64,000 bases of DNA from Mycolicibacter heraklionensis (lineage in GTDB: Bacteria > Actinomycetota > Actinomycetes > Mycobacteriales > Mycobacteriaceae): the NCBI RefSeq assembly GCF_019645815.1, contig NZ_CP080997.1:2236880-2300879 (forward strand). The letters are read 5' to 3'. This document shows, piece by piece, positions 13,390 to 25,857 of the stretch. Below the pieces are notes generated by a model, which was given only the letters and a program-made list of their open reading frames with translations, ran no database searches and was not told the DNA's origin. Made by a program: the position numbers and the translations under genes. How positions within the stretch are numbered: the first letter of the stretch is position 1; the number at the start of each line of letters is the position of its first letter.

Positions 13390-15174
13390 GTGCTGACTGA
13401 GATCCGTATCGAGTCCCTGGGCGCCATCAGCGCAGCCACCGCCGAATTCGATCGCGGACTGACCGTGCTGACCGGCGAGACCGGCACCGGCAAGACGATG
13501 GTGGTCACCGGGCTGCACCTGCTCGGCGGTGCTCGCGCCGACGCCAACCGGGTGCGTTCCGGCGCCGCCCGTGCCGTGGTGGAGGGCAGGTTCTGCACCG
13601 CCGACCTGGCGCAGGCTGCGGCCGCGCAGATCGACGAGCTGTTGGAGGCCGCCGGGGCGGAGCGCGACGAGGACGGCACGGTGATCGCGGCCCGCTCGGT
13701 CAGCCGCGACGGCCCGTCGCGGGCCTACCTGGGCGGTCGCGGGGTGCCCGCCAAATCGCTGACCGGATTCACCGGCAGCCTGTTGACGCTGCACGGCCAG
13801 AACGACCAGCTGCGGTTGATGCGCCCGGACGAGCAGCGTGCGGCGCTGGACCGCTACGCCGCGGTGGGTCCCCGGCTGGAGCGCTACCGTGCCGCCCGCG
13901 AGGCCTGGCAATCCGCCCGGCGCGAGCTCGTCGAACGCCGCGACCGCGCCCGGGAACTGGCTCAGGAAGCCGACCGGCTCACGTTCGCGCTCCGCGAGAT
14001 CGATGCCGTCGACCCCCGCGCCGGGGAAGACGACGCGCTGACCACCGAGATCCGGCGACTCTCCGAGCTCGATGCGCTGCGCGCCGCGGCCGCCGGCGCG
14101 CGGGCGGCCCTGGCCGGCGCCGACGAAGCAGTTGACGCAGCGGACGGGCCGAGCTCGGCAACCGATCGGCTGGGGCAGGCGAAGACGGCGTTGAGCACCA
14201 CCGACGACACGGTGCTGCAGGCACTGGGCGATCAGCTCGGTGAGGCGCTCACCGTGGTGGGCGACGTGGCCCGCGAGCTCGGCAGTTATCTCGAGGATCT
14301 GCCCACCGGCGCCGACGCGCTCGATGCCAAGCTGGCCCGGCAGGCCGAGCTGCGCAGCCTGACCCGCAAATACGCCGCCGACATCGACGGGGTGCTGGCC
14401 TGGGCGGCGCAATCTCGGGAGCGCCTGACCCAGCTCGACGTCTCCGAAGAAGCACTCGCCGAGTTGGCCCGCCGTGTCGACGCGCTGGGCGAGGAGGTGG
14501 CCAAGGCCGCCACCGACCTCAGTGCCGTGCGCACCAAGGCGGCCGGTGGACTGGCCAAGGCGGTCAGTGCGGAACTGTCCGGGTTGGCGATGGCCGATGC
14601 CGAATTCAGCATCGGGGTGAGCACCGGCCCGGCCGCCGCCGAGGACCCGTCCGCATTGCGGTTGCCGTCGGGACAGACCGTGCACGCGGGCGCCGACGGT
14701 ATCGACGACGTCGAGTTCGGGCTGGCCCCGCACCGCGGCATGACGGTGCTGCCGCTGGCCAAGAGCGCCTCCGGCGGGGAGCTGTCGCGGGTGATGCTCG
14801 CGTTGGAGGTGGTGCTGGCCACCTCTTCGCGGCAGTCGGCGGGCACCACGATGGTGTTCGACGAGGTCGACGCCGGAGTGGGGGGACGGGCCGCGGTGCA
14901 GATCGGGCGGCGGCTGGCCCGCTTGGCCCGCACCCACCAGGTCATCGTGGTGACGCACCTGCCGCAGGTCGCGGCCTATGCCGACGTGCACCTGATGGTC
15001 GAGCCCACCGGGCGACAGGGCGCCAGCGGGGTCCGGCGGTTGGCGGACGACGACCGGGTCGGCGAGCTGGCCCGGATGCTGGCCGGGCTGGGGGAGACCG
15101 ACACCGCCCGGGCTCACGCGCGAGAGCTGCTGGATGCCGCGCAGGAGGATCGGGGCGCCGGCTCCGACGGCTAG
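13390..15174 (+). CDS. recN: DNA repair protein RecN
   Basis: SMC-like ATPase that acts early in double-strand-break repair, 594 residues. Walker A GETGTGKT is near residue 30, a long coiled-coil region with many Arg, Ala and Glu fills the middle, and the ABC signature SASGGELSRVMLALE with Walker B TMVFDEVDAGVGG lies around residues 458-500. The GTG start is 13 bases after nadK. A 587-codon open frame on the opposite strand is an effect of GC-rich codon use. Confidence 0.96.
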   Translation: MLTEIRIESLGAISAATAEFDRGLTVLTGETGTGKTMVVTGLHLLGGARADANRVRSGAARAVVEGRFCTADLAQAAAAQIDELLEAAGAERDEDGTVIAARSVSRDGPSRAYLGGRGVPAKSLTGFTGSLLTLHGQNDQLRLMRPDEQRAALDRYAAVGPRLERYRAAREAWQSARRELVERRDRARELAQEADRLTFALREIDAVDPRAGEDDALTTEIRRLSELDALRAAAAGARAALAGADEAVDAADGPSSATDRLGQAKTALSTTDDTVLQALGDQLGEALTVVGDVARELGSYLEDLPTGADALDAKLARQAELRSLTRKYAADIDGVLAWAAQSRERLTQLDVSEEALAELARRVDALGEEVAKAATDLSAVRTKAAGGLAKAVSAELSGLAMADAEFSIGVSTGPAAAEDPSALRLPSGQTVHAGADGIDDVEFGLAPHRGMTVLPLAKSASGGELSRVMLALEVVLATSSRQSAGTTMVFDEVDAGVGGRAAVQIGRRLARLARTHQVIVVTHLPQVAAYADVHLMVEPTGRQGASGVRRLADDDRVGELARMLAGLGETDTARAHARELLDAAQEDRGAGSDG

Positions 15175-15285
15175 GGCGACGACAGGTCAGCGCCGTGTGA
15201 CTGATGTGACGTGATGAAACTTCTGGGGCTGGTGTTACGGCGCGCCTCCCCGGATTCACACGACTTCCCGGACAGAATCGCGCCC

Positions 15286-16467
15286 ATGAAGATGTCTGCG
15301 CTGCTGTCTCGTAACACCGCTCGGCCCGGTCTCGTCGGTACGGCTCGGGTCGACCACGACATCGACCGACTGCTGCGCAGGGTGGGCCCCGGCGACATCG
15401 TGGTCCTCGACATCCTCGACCTGGACCGGATCACCGCCGACGCGCTGGTGGAAGCCCAGATCGCCGGCGTCGTCAACGCCTCGGCATCGATCTCCGGGCG
15501 CTACCCCAACCTGGGGCCGGAAGTATTGGTCGCCAACGGGGTCACGCTGATCGACGAAGCCGGACCCACGGTGTTCAAGAAGATCCGGGACGGCGCCAAG
15601 GTCCGCCTCTACAACGGCGCCGTGTACTCCGGCGACCGCCGGCTGGCCCGCGGCGTCGAGCGCAGCGACGTCGAGATCGCCGACATGATGATCGAGGCCA
15701 AGAGCGGGCTGGTGGCCCACCTGGAGTCCTTCGCCGGCAACACCATCGAGTTCATCCGCAGCGAGAGCCCGCTGCTGATCGACGGGATCGGGATCCCCGA
15801 GATCGACGTCGACCTGCGGCGCCGCCACGTGGTGCTGGTCGGTGACGAAGCCGGCGCCGTCGACGACCTCAAGTGCCTCAAGCCGTTCATCAAGGAGTAC
15901 CAGCCGGTGCTGATCGGCGTCGGTGCCGGAGCCGACGTGCTGCGCAAGGCCGGCTACCGCCCGCAGCTGATCGTCGGCGACCCCGACCAGATGAGCGCCG
16001 AGGTGCTGCGGTGCGGCTCGCAGGTGGTGCTGCCCGCCGACGCCGACGGCCACGCACCCGGTCTGGAGCGCATCCAGGACCTGGGTGTCGGTGCCATGAC
16101 CTTCCCCGCCGCCGGTTCCGCGATGGACCTGGCGCTGCTGCTGGCCGATCACCACGGTGCGGCGCTGCTGGTGACCGCCGGGCACACCGCCAACATCGAG
16201 ACGTTCTTCGACCGGACCCGCCAGCTGACCAACCCGTCGATGTTCATGACCCGGCTCAAGGTCGGCGAAAAGCTGGTGGACGCCCGGGCGGTCGCCACGC
16301 TCTACCGCAACCGGATCTCGGCCGGCGCGATCGCGCTGCTGGTGCTGACGATGCTGATGGCGATCATCGTCGCGCTGTGGGTCTCGCGCACCGACGCCGT
16401 GGTGCTCGAGTGGCTCGGCAACTACTGGCACCACCTGTCGCAGTGGCTGCGGCACTGGGTGACCTAA
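15286..16467 (+). CDS. steA: SteA-like cell-envelope/division protein (Rv1697-like)
   Basis: A 393-residue protein, exactly the length of Rv1697. The middle has a thiamin-pyrophosphokinase-like fold (VLVGDEAGAVDDL, RPQLIVGDPDQM) and the C-terminus has one membrane helix at about residues 344-367, followed by a short Trp-rich tail. In Corynebacterium glutamicum SteA and SteB work together in envelope assembly and cell separation. The ATG at 15286 is chosen over the one at 15211 because it gives the family length. A 111-base gap separates it from recN. mctB follows after 37 bases. Confidence 0.85.
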   Translation: MKMSALLSRNTARPGLVGTARVDHDIDRLLRRVGPGDIVVLDILDLDRITADALVEAQIAGVVNASASISGRYPNLGPEVLVANGVTLIDEAGPTVFKKIRDGAKVRLYNGAVYSGDRRLARGVERSDVEIADMMIEAKSGLVAHLESFAGNTIEFIRSESPLLIDGIGIPEIDVDLRRRHVVLVGDEAGAVDDLKCLKPFIKEYQPVLIGVGAGADVLRKAGYRPQLIVGDPDQMSAEVLRCGSQVVLPADADGHAPGLERIQDLGVGAMTFPAAGSAMDLALLLADHHGAALLVTAGHTANIETFFDRTRQLTNPSMFMTRLKVGEKLVDARAVATLYRNRISAGAIALLVLTMLMAIIVALWVSRTDAVVLEWLGNYWHHLSQWLRHWVT

Positions 16468-16504
16468 CAGGGATCGACTAAGAAGAATCGGGGTCGGCAC
16501 CGCA

Positions 16505-17446
16505 ATGATCACCCCTCGCTACCACGCGATGTCGCTGACGGCAGTGCTGCTGGCACTGGTGTTCGGCGTCGTGCTCGGCTCCGGGCTGTTGTCGGGCCCG
16601 TTGATGGCCGGGCTGCAGTCCGACAAGCAGGATCTGCGGGAGCAGATCGACGCGCTGCACGAACAGCACAACGCGCTGGGTGAGCGGCTTAGCAACGCCA
16701 ACGATTTCGACGCCCAGATGGCCCCCCGGATCGTGCGCGACGCGCTGAACGGCAAATCCACGGTGATCTTCCGGACCCCCGATGCCGTCGACGGTGACGT
16801 CGAGGCGGTCTCGCGGATCATCGGGCAGGCCGGCGGAACCGTCACCGGAACGGTGACACTGACGGCCCAGTTCGTCGACGGCAACGCCGAGGAAAAGCTG
16901 CGTGCGGTGCTGGAGTCCGGCATCGTGCCGGCCGGTGCCCAACTGAGCACCAACCTCGTCGACCAGGACGCGCAGACCGGTGATCTGCTCGGGATCGCGC
17001 TGCTGATCAACCGCAACCCCACGATCGCGCCCGCCGACGACGCCGCGCGTGGCACGGTGCTGGCCGCGCTGCGCGACACCGGCTTCATCACCTACGCCCA
17101 AGAGCGTTTCCCCGCGGCCAACTCGGCCGTGGTGCTCACCGGCGGGGCGCTGCCCGAAGACGCCGGCACCAGTGGGCTGAGCGTGGCCCGGTTCGCCGCG
17201 GCACTGGCCCCGCACGGCTCGGCGACGGTCCTGGCCGGCCGGGACGGGTCGGCGTCGGGCACCGCGGCGGTGGCAATGGCCCGCACCGATTCCGCGGTGG
17301 CCGGGACGATCAGCACCGTCGACGACGTGGACATCGAGTCGGGCCGGATCACCACCGTCATGGCGGTCAGCAGCCTGATCGGCGGTGGACAGCCGGGGCA
17401 GTACGGCATCGGCCACGGCGCCGGGTCGGTCACGCTGGCGCAATAA
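16505..17446 (+). CDS. mctB: MctB/SteB-like copper-transport and envelope protein (Rv1698-like)
   Basis: A 313-residue envelope protein. One N-terminal hydrophobic helix (AVLLALVFGVVLGSGLL, about residues 13-30) is followed by a coiled-coil stretch (DKQDLREQIDALHEQHNALGERL) and a Thr/Ala-rich extracytoplasmic domain. The M. tuberculosis homologue Rv1698 was described as a pore protein needed for copper resistance; the corynebacterial homologue SteB is the partner of SteA. The adjacent steA gene favours a joint role in the envelope. No Cys or His cluster for copper is evident. Confidence 0.85.
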   Translation: MITPRYHAMSLTAVLLALVFGVVLGSGLLSGPLMAGLQSDKQDLREQIDALHEQHNALGERLSNANDFDAQMAPRIVRDALNGKSTVIFRTPDAVDGDVEAVSRIIGQAGGTVTGTVTLTAQFVDGNAEEKLRAVLESGIVPAGAQLSTNLVDQDAQTGDLLGIALLINRNPTIAPADDAARGTVLAALRDTGFITYAQERFPAANSAVVLTGGALPEDAGTSGLSVARFAAALAPHGSATVLAGRDGSASGTAAVAMARTDSAVAGTISTVDDVDIESGRITTVMAVSSLIGGGQPGQYGIGHGAGSVTLAQ

Positions 17447-17518
17447 GGCCGACGTATCACAGGCGGTGTCCGGGCGCGGGTGGGCGTGTCTGGAGCCGAG
17501 ACGCCGCGTCGATGTTAG

Positions 17519-20008
<2,490 letters not shown>

Positions 20009-20012
<4 letters not shown>

Positions 20013-20965
20013 CCGCGGCGACCCAGCCGGTGTGCCCGCTCAACGGGCAGTTGCAGGGGTATCTGGACCACCTGACCATCGAGCGCGGGGTCGCCGCCAA
20101 CACCTTGAGTTCCTATCGGCGCGACCTGCGCCGCTACCGCGAGCACCTGCTGGCCCGCGGGATCGAAGACCTGGCCGGCGTCGCCGAAGGCGATGTCACC
20201 GAGTTTCTGGTGACGCTGCGTCGAGGCGACCCGGACAACGGCGTGCCCGCACTGTCCGCGGTCTCGGCGGGGCGCGCGCTGATCGCGGTGCGCGGCTTGC
20301 ACCGGTTCGCCGCCGCCGAGGGACTGGTGGCGGCCGACGTGGCGCGTTCGGTCAAGCCGCCGACCCCGGGACGGCGGCTGCCCAAGAGCCTGACTATCGA
20401 CGAGGTGGCGGCGCTGCTGGCCGGCGCCGGCGGTGACAGCGCCTCGGACGGGCCGTTGACGCTGCGCAACCGCGCCCTGCTGGAAATGTTGTACTCCACC
20501 GGATCTCGTATCTCGGAGGCCGTCGGCCTGGATCTCGACGACATCGACGTCGCAGACCGATCGGTGCTGTTGCACGGCAAAGGCGGCAAGCAGCGATTGG
20601 TGCCGGTGGGCCGGCCGGCGGTGGCGGCGCTGGATGCCTACCTGGTGCGGGGCCGCCCCGATCTGGCGGGCCGGGGCCGCGGTACCGCGGCGGTGTTCCT
20701 CAACGCCCGGGGCGGGCGGCTGTCGCGCCAGAGCGCCTGGCAGGTGCTGCAGGACGCCGCCGAGCGGGCCGGGATCACCGCCAAGGTGTCACCGCACACC
20801 CTGCGACACTCGTTCGCGACCCATCTGCTCGACGGCGGCGCCGACGTGCGGGTGGTGCAAGAGCTGCTCGGCCACGCCTCGGTGACCACCACCCAGATCT
20901 ACACGTTGGTCACTGTCAACGCCCTGCGCGAGGTGTGGGCCGGCGCCCACCCCCGCGCCCGCTAG
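20009..20965 (+). CDS. xerD: Site-specific tyrosine recombinase XerD
   Basis: Resolves chromosome dimers at dif with XerC; 318 residues. The N-terminal core-binding domain covers about residues 10-110. Catalytic residues are all present: Arg in [12 protein letters not shown], Lys in [10 protein letters not shown], His-x-x-Arg in [15 protein letters not shown], His in [14 protein letters not shown] and the Tyr nucleophile in the same segment. Start is the ATG overlapping the Nudix stop; a longer reading from 19964 would lie inside the upstream gene. It ends the forward operon and converges on the methyltransferase gene. Confidence 0.95.
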
Positions 20966-20972
20966 TTCTTTT

Positions 20973-21069
20973 GGCGCGAGAGTTTCCCGGCGCGAGAGTT
21001 TCCTGGCGCGAGAGTGCGGGTCTGTACGCCGACACGCCGCAAAAACTGTCAGTCTGCGCACGCTCGCGC
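20973..21069. repeat. Direct and inverted repeat between convergent genes
   Basis: Three direct copies of GGCGCGAGAGT at a 16-base period (20973, 20989, 21005). The third copy is also the left arm of an inverted repeat: GCGCGAGAGTGCG (21006-21018) against CGCACGCTCGCGC (21057-21069), one mismatch, 38 bases apart. It fills the gap between the xerD stop and the stop of the reverse methyltransferase and could act as a two-way terminator, or be a copy of a dispersed intergenic element. Confidence 0.6.
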
Positions 21070-21075
21070 AGGGAA

Positions 21076-21831
21076 CTAGCCGCCCAGATAGGTCGACTCC
21101 AGCACCAGGTCGTGGAGCAGGCTCTGATATTCCACGTGGGTGCGGTGTTCGCTGGTGTCCCAGAGCACGCCCTGCTGAGCCCGCATGTACTCGCGGTAAC
21201 GCGGCGCCCCCGGCACCTTGACGTTGTCGGCCACCACGACCGCCCCCGGATGCAGCCAGCCCCGGTCCAGGATCGCCTGCAAGTCGGGTAGGTAGGCGGT
21301 CTTGTCGTGGTCGAGGAACAAGAAGTCCAGCCCACCGGCGGCAAAACCGTGCTTAGCGGTCAACGTGTCCAGCGTGCGCCCGCCGTCGCCGATGGTTCCC
21401 ACCACACAGGTCACCCGGTCGGCCACCCCGGCGTGCGCCCAGATCCGCCGGGCGTTGGCGGCGTTGGCCTCGGCCAGCTCTATCGAGTAGATCCGCGCCG
21501 CCGGTGCGGCGCGGGCAATCCGCAGCGCGCTGTAACCGCAGTAGGTGCCCAGCTCCAGCGCCAACGCCGGATTGACCCGCTGCACCGCGGCGTCCAACAG
21601 CAGGCCCTTCTCGTCGCCGATATTGATCAGCAAAGACTTCTCGTAGGCGAACTCGTCGATGCGGGCGAGCACGTCGTCGATATCGCCGGCGCGGGCGTTG
21701 GCCAGCACGAAGTCGACCGCTGCGGCCTCGCGGCCGTCGCCGATCTGCCCTGTTGTGACGACGTTGCGCCCACCGGTTGCCATCCGCAGGAACGACCACC
21801 GCAGGAAGGGGAAACGTCGTTTGAGGCTCAT
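21076..21831 (-). CDS. Catechol O-methyltransferase-like SAM enzyme (Rv1703c-like)
   Basis: Class I SAM-dependent O-methyltransferase, about 251 residues. The SAM motif ALELGTYCGYSALRIA lies in the middle, the metal-site segment is DFLFLDHDKTAYLPDL and the following helix contains VVADNVKVPGAPRYREYM, all of the COMT family. The start at ATG 21831 has AGGA about 10 bases upstream; in-frame starts upstream are possible. It is transcribed against xerD. Substrate is not known; in M. tuberculosis the same slot holds Rv1703c. Confidence 0.88.
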   Translation of the reverse strand: MSLKRRFPFLRWSFLRMATGGRNVVTTGQIGDGREAAAVDFVLANARAGDIDDVLARIDEFAYEKSLLINIGDEKGLLLDAAVQRVNPALALELGTYCGYSALRIARAAPAARIYSIELAEANAANARRIWAHAGVADRVTCVVGTIGDGGRTLDTLTAKHGFAAGGLDFLFLDHDKTAYLPDLQAILDRGWLHPGAVVVADNVKVPGAPRYREYMRAQQGVLWDTSEHRTHVEYQSLLHDLVLESTYLGG

Positions 21832-21943
21832 GGATGCGATCCTATGGCCGCCGGCGCCGCAATCACTGGTCATGTGGCTAATGCAGACGGCCGTCACCTA
21901 TTAGACTTCTGCGGATGTCCGCCACCACAGCGCCGGTCCGGCC

Positions 21944-22801
21944 ATGAGCGACGACGACACCTCGGGCGTCGGTTTGACCGGGCGTCCGCCGCGGAATATC
22001 CCCGAGCCGCAGCCCCGTTCGACACATGGGCCGGCCAAGGTCATTGCGATGTGCAATCAGAAGGGCGGCGTCGGCAAGACGACCTCCACCATCAACCTCG
22101 GTGCCGCGCTGGCCGAGTACGGCCGCCGGGTGCTGCTGGTGGACCTGGACCCGCAGGGTGCGCTGTCGGCGGGGCTCGGCGTGCCGCACTACGACCTGGC
22201 GCACACCGTGCACAACCTGCTGGTCGAACCTCGGGTCGGCATCGACGACGTGGTCGTGCACACCGGGGTGGAGAACCTGGACCTGGTGCCCTCCAACATC
22301 GACCTGTCCGCGGCCGAGATTCAGCTGGTCAACGAGGTGGGTCGGGAGCATTCCCTGGCGCGGGCGCTGACCCCGGTGCTGGACCGCTACGACTACCTGC
22401 TGATCGACTGCCAGCCGTCGCTGGGGTTGCTCACCGTCAACGGTCTGGCCTGCGCCGACGGCGTGGTGATCCCGACTGAGTGCGAGTACTTCTCGCTGCG
22501 CGGGCTGGCATTGTTGACCGACACCGTCGACAAGGTCCGCGACCGGCTCAACCCGAAGCTGGAGATCAGCGGCATCCTGCTGACTCGCTACGACCCGCGC
22601 ACGGTCAACTCCCGCGAGGTCATGGCGCGGGTGGTGGAGCGCTTCGGCGACCTGGTGTTCGACACGGTCATCACTCGTACCGTCCGCTTCCCCGAGACCA
22701 CCGTGGCCGGCGAGCCCATCACCACCTGGGCTCCGAAATCCGGGGGTGCACAGGCCTACCGTGCGCTGGCCCGCGAAGTCATCGACCGATTCGGCGCGTG
22801 A
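21944..22801 (+). CDS. ParA/Soj-family ATPase (Rv1708-like)
   Basis: A 285-residue P-loop ATPase of the MinD/ParA class. After about 30 unstructured residues come the deviant Walker A KGGVGKTT (residues 39-46), switch I DLDPQGALSAGLG and Walker B YDYLLIDCQPSLGLLT. Being directly followed by scpA and scpB it probably works with chromosome condensation or segregation; it is not the ParA next to the origin. A TAGACT -10-like box at 21902-21907 may begin the transcript for parA-scpA-scpB-rluB-cmk-der. scpA starts inside its stop (GTGA). Confidence 0.92.
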   Translation: MSDDDTSGVGLTGRPPRNIPEPQPRSTHGPAKVIAMCNQKGGVGKTTSTINLGAALAEYGRRVLLVDLDPQGALSAGLGVPHYDLAHTVHNLLVEPRVGIDDVVVHTGVENLDLVPSNIDLSAAEIQLVNEVGREHSLARALTPVLDRYDYLLIDCQPSLGLLTVNGLACADGVVIPTECEYFSLRGLALLTDTVDKVRDRLNPKLEISGILLTRYDPRTVNSREVMARVVERFGDLVFDTVITRTVRFPETTVAGEPITTWAPKSGGAQAYRALAREVIDRFGA

Positions 22802-23622
22802 ACCCCGACACTGAGACGGCCGACGCCCCACATGACGCGCAGGGCTTCCAGGTCCGGCTGACAAACTTCGAGGGTCCGTTCGACCTGCTGCTGCAGCTGA
22901 TCTTCGCGCATCGCCTCGACGTCACCGAGGTGGCTCTGCACCAGGTCACCGACGACTTCATCGCCTACACCCGCGACGTCGGCGCGCAGCTGGAGCTCGA
23001 GGAGACCACGGCCTTTCTGGTGATCGCCGCGACGCTGCTCGACCTCAAGGCGGCCCGGCTGCTGCCGGCCGGCCAGGTCGACGACGAAGAAGACCTGGCG
23101 TTGCTCGAGGTCCGCGACCTGCTGTTCGCGCGGCTGCTCCAATATCGGGCGTTCAAACACGTCGCGCAGATGTTCGCCGAGCTCGAAGCCGCCGCGTTGC
23201 GCAGCTATCCGCGCGCGGTGTCGCTGGAAGACGGGTATGCCAACCTGCTCCCCGAAGTGATGCTGGGCGTCGACGCCGAATCCTTCGCCCAGATCGCGGC
23301 GGCCGCCTTCACCCCGCGTCCGGCGCCGGTGGTGGGCCTCGGGCACCTGCATCAGGTGATGGTGTCGGTTCCCGAGCAAGCCGGTGTGGTGTTGCGGCTC
23401 TTGGAGGCTCGCGGCACGGGGCAGTGGGCGTCGTTCTCCGAACTGGTCGCCGACTGTCAGGCGCCGATCGAGATCGTCGGCCGCTTCCTAGCGCTGCTCG
23501 AACTGTATCGGGCCCGGGCGGTAGCATTTGAGCAGTCAGAACCACTTGGTGTGCTCCAGGTGTCGTGGACGGGGGAACGTCCCACCAATGAAGACCTGGT
23601 GAAAGCAGAATCGGCCGAGTAG
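22798..23622 (+). CDS. scpA: Segregation and condensation protein A
   Basis: Kleisin subunit of the bacterial condensin Smc-ScpAB, 274 residues. The N-terminal Smc-binding block FEGPFDLLLQLIFAHRLDVTEV is at residues 20-42 and the kleisin core DLKAARLLP follows near residue 82. A winged-helix C-terminus closes the protein. The GTG start overlaps the parA-like stop by 4 bases, giving the family-typical beginning; the longer frame from 22480 is a shadow in the upstream gene. Confidence 0.95.
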   Translation: MNPDTETADAPHDAQGFQVRLTNFEGPFDLLLQLIFAHRLDVTEVALHQVTDDFIAYTRDVGAQLELEETTAFLVIAATLLDLKAARLLPAGQVDDEEDLALLEVRDLLFARLLQYRAFKHVAQMFAELEAAALRSYPRAVSLEDGYANLLPEVMLGVDAESFAQIAAAAFTPRPAPVVGLGHLHQVMVSVPEQAGVVLRLLEARGTGQWASFSELVADCQAPIEIVGRFLALLELYRARAVAFEQSEPLGVLQVSWTGERPTNEDLVKAESAE

Positions 23623-24413
23623 TGCGAGACGAATTGATGACTGACCACGTGCCCGACTCCGAAGTGCCGGAGGACTTCGAGGCTCCCGAGGCCGCCCACG
23701 CTGTGGAAGACCACGAGGCCGCCGAGGAAACGGCCGGGACGTCGGGCTCCAATCTGGGGATCGACGTCGCCCTGGCACCCGAGCTCGAGGACTCCGAGCT
23801 GGGATCGGTGCTCGAGGCCCTGCTGCTGGTGGTGGACACCCCGGTGACCGTGGAGGCCCTGGCGGCCGCCACCGACCAGCCGGTCTACCGGATCACGGCC
23901 AAACTGCGGACGATGGCCGAAGAGTTCACCGAACGCGACAGCGGCATCGACCTGCGTGAGGCCGGCGGCGGCTGGCGCCTGTACACCCGCGCCCGGTTCG
24001 CGCCGTACGTGGAGCGGTTACTGCTCGACGGCGCCCGGTCCAAGCTGACCCGCGCCGCGCTGGAGACCCTTGCCGTAGTCGCCTACCGCCAGCCCGTGAC
24101 GCGGGCCCGCGTCAGCGCGGTCCGCGGCGTCAACGTCGACGCGGTGATCCGAACCTTGGTGGCGCGCGGCTTGATCACCGAGGCGGGCACGGACCCCGAC
24201 ACCGGGGCCGTGACGTTCGCCACCACCGAGCTGTTCCTGGAACGGCTGGGCCTGTCGTCACTGACCGACCTGCCCGACATCGCGCCGCTGCTGCCTGATG
24301 TCGACGTGATCGATGAAATGAGCGAAACCCTGGACAGCGAACCGCGTTTCATGAAACTCGGCGGTGCGCCGGCGGCCGATCAGCCGCTGACCTTCGATGT
24401 GGACCACCTCTGA
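23622..24413 (+). CDS. scpB: Segregation and condensation protein B
   Basis: Winged-helix partner of ScpA in condensin, up to 263 residues. The first 65 residues are acidic and unstructured (many Glu, Ala and Pro). The core LGSVLEALLLVVDTPVT and the second winged helix KLTRAALETLAVVAYRQPVTRA with RGVNVDAVIRTLVARGLI are typical. GTG 23622 touches the scpA stop; ATG 23637 five codons later is equally possible. It ends one base into rluB. Confidence 0.93.
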   Translation: MRDELMTDHVPDSEVPEDFEAPEAAHAVEDHEAAEETAGTSGSNLGIDVALAPELEDSELGSVLEALLLVVDTPVTVEALAAATDQPVYRITAKLRTMAEEFTERDSGIDLREAGGGWRLYTRARFAPYVERLLLDGARSKLTRAALETLAVVAYRQPVTRARVSAVRGVNVDAVIRTLVARGLITEAGTDPDTGAVTFATTELFLERLGLSSLTDLPDIAPLLPDVDVIDEMSETLDSEPRFMKLGGAPAADQPLTFDVDHL

Positions 24414-25168
24414 TGGCGTGGCCGGACGAAGAACAAGACGGAGTGCGCCTGCAGAAGGTGCTGTCGCAGGCCGGGGTCGCCTCGCGCCGGGTGGCCGAGC
24501 GGATGATTCGCGACGGCCGGGTCGAAGTGGACGGTCAGGTGGTGACCGAACTGGGCACCCGAGTGGACCCTGCCGCATCGGTCATCCGGGTCGACGGGGC
24601 GCGGGTGACCGTCGATGACACCCGGGTCTACCTGGCGCTGAACAAGCCGCGCGGGGTGCATTCGACGATGTCGGACGACCGCGGGCGGCCGTGCATCGGC
24701 GACTACGTCCAACATCGAGTTCGCGGTGACGCCAAGCTGTTTCACGTCGGGCGCCTCGACGCCGACACCGAGGGCCTGATGCTGTTGACCAACGACGGCG
24801 AACTTGCGCACCGGCTGATGCACCCGTCGTATCAGGTGCCCAAGACCTACGTGGCCACCGTGCTGGGCACCGTCCCGCGCGGGCTGGGCAAAAAGCTGCG
24901 CGAGGGCGTCGAACTCGACGACGGGCCGGCGAACGTCGACGATTTCGCGGTGGTGGACGCCGTGCCCGGCAAGTCTTTGGTGCGGGTGACGCTGCACGAA
25001 GGCCGCAAGCGGATCGTGCGGCGGATGCTGGCGGCGGTCGGATTTCCGGTCCAGGAGTTGGTGCGCACCGACATCGGCACGGTTGCGCTGGGGGAGCAGC
25101 GTCCCGGCAGCATCAGGGCGTTGACCCGCAAGGAAATCGGGGAACTGTATAAGGCAGTCGGTCTGTGA
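24413..25168 (+). CDS. 23S rRNA pseudouridine synthase RluB-type (Rv1711-like)
   Basis: Isomerises a uridine in 23S rRNA, 251 residues. An S4 RNA-binding domain occupies residues 10-60 ([19 protein letters not shown]), followed by the RsuA/RluB catalytic domain with the Asp of [17 protein letters not shown] near residue 120 and KTYVATV and [13 protein letters not shown] further on. It starts at the last base of scpB and overlaps cmk by 4 bases. The scpB-rluB-cmk-der order is conserved in Gram-positive bacteria. Confidence 0.94.
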   Translation: MAWPDEEQDGVRLQKVLSQAGVASRRVAERMIRDGRVEVDGQVVTELGTRVDPAASVIRVDGARVTVDDTRVYLALNKPRGVHSTMSDDRGRPCIGDYVQHRVRGDAKLFHVGRLDADTEGLMLLTNDGELAHRLMHPSYQVPKTYVATVLGTVPRGLGKKLREGVELDDGPANVDDFAVVDAVPGKSLVRVTLHEGRKRIVRRMLAAVGFPVQELVRTDIGTVALGEQRPGSIRALTRKEIGELYKAVGL

Positions 25169-25857
25169 GCCCGGTCAGTGCGGCCGTCGTCGCCATCGAC
25201 GGGCCGGCCGGTACCGGAAAGTCCACGGTCGCGCGGGGATTGGCAAAGGCGCTGGGGTCACGCTATTTGGACACCGGTGCGATGTACCGCGTCGTCACGC
25301 TGGCGGTGCTGCGGTCCGGTGTCGCCCTCGATGACCTCGACGGCGTCGCCGCGGTCGCGCAGGGTGTCGAGGTCTCGGTGGACCCCCAACCCGACGGCGA
25401 TCGCGCTTTTCTTGGCGCCGAAGACGTTTCGCGAGAGATCCGCGGCGACGAGGTGACCCGCGCGGTGTCGGCCGTGGCGGCGGTTCCCGCCGTGCGCAGC
25501 CGGCTGGTCGCCGTGCAGCAGCAGTTGGCCGCGCAAGGCGGCGGCGTGGTGGTGGAAGGCCGTGACGTGGGCACCGTGGTGCTGCCCGACGCCGACGTGA
25601 AGATCTTCCTGACCGCCTCGGCCGAGACCCGCGCCCGGCGGCGCAATGACCAGAACATCGCGGCCGGACTGCGCGACGACTACGCCGGCGTGCTGGCTGA
25701 CGTGCTTCGCCGCGACGAGATGGATTCCACGAGGGCGGTGTCGCCGCTGCGGCCCGCCGACGACGCGGTGATCGTGGACACCGGAGACATGACCCAGGAC
25801 CAGGTGGTCGACCACCTGCGGGACCTGGTTGAGCAGCATTGCGGGGCGATCCGATGA
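25165..25857 (+). CDS. cmk: Cytidylate kinase
   Basis: Phosphorylates CMP and dCMP, 230 residues. The P-loop [19 protein letters not shown] is at residues 9-27, followed by YLDTGAMYR for nucleotide binding and the lid region [14 protein letters not shown] start inside the rluB stop (GTGA), stop inside the der start (ATGA). Confidence 0.96.
   Translation: MSPVSAAVVAIDGPAGTGKSTVARGLAKALGSRYLDTGAMYRVVTLAVLRSGVALDDLDGVAAVAQGVEVSVDPQPDGDRAFLGAEDVSREIRGDEVTRAVSAVAAVPAVRSRLVAVQQQLAAQGGGVVVEGRDVGTVVLPDADVKIFLTASAETRARRRNDQNIAAGLRDDYAGVLADVLRRDEMDSTRAVSPLRPADDAVIVDTGDMTQDQVVDHLRDLVEQHCGAIR

Noticed and set aside
13354..15117. A 587-codon reverse open frame opposite recN
   Set aside because: Same effect of high GC; no domain, no ribosome-binding site, while recN has complete ATPase motifs.
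20973..21020. Three 16-base direct repeats considered as a CRISPR
   Set aside because: The repeats abut without spacers and are only three in number.
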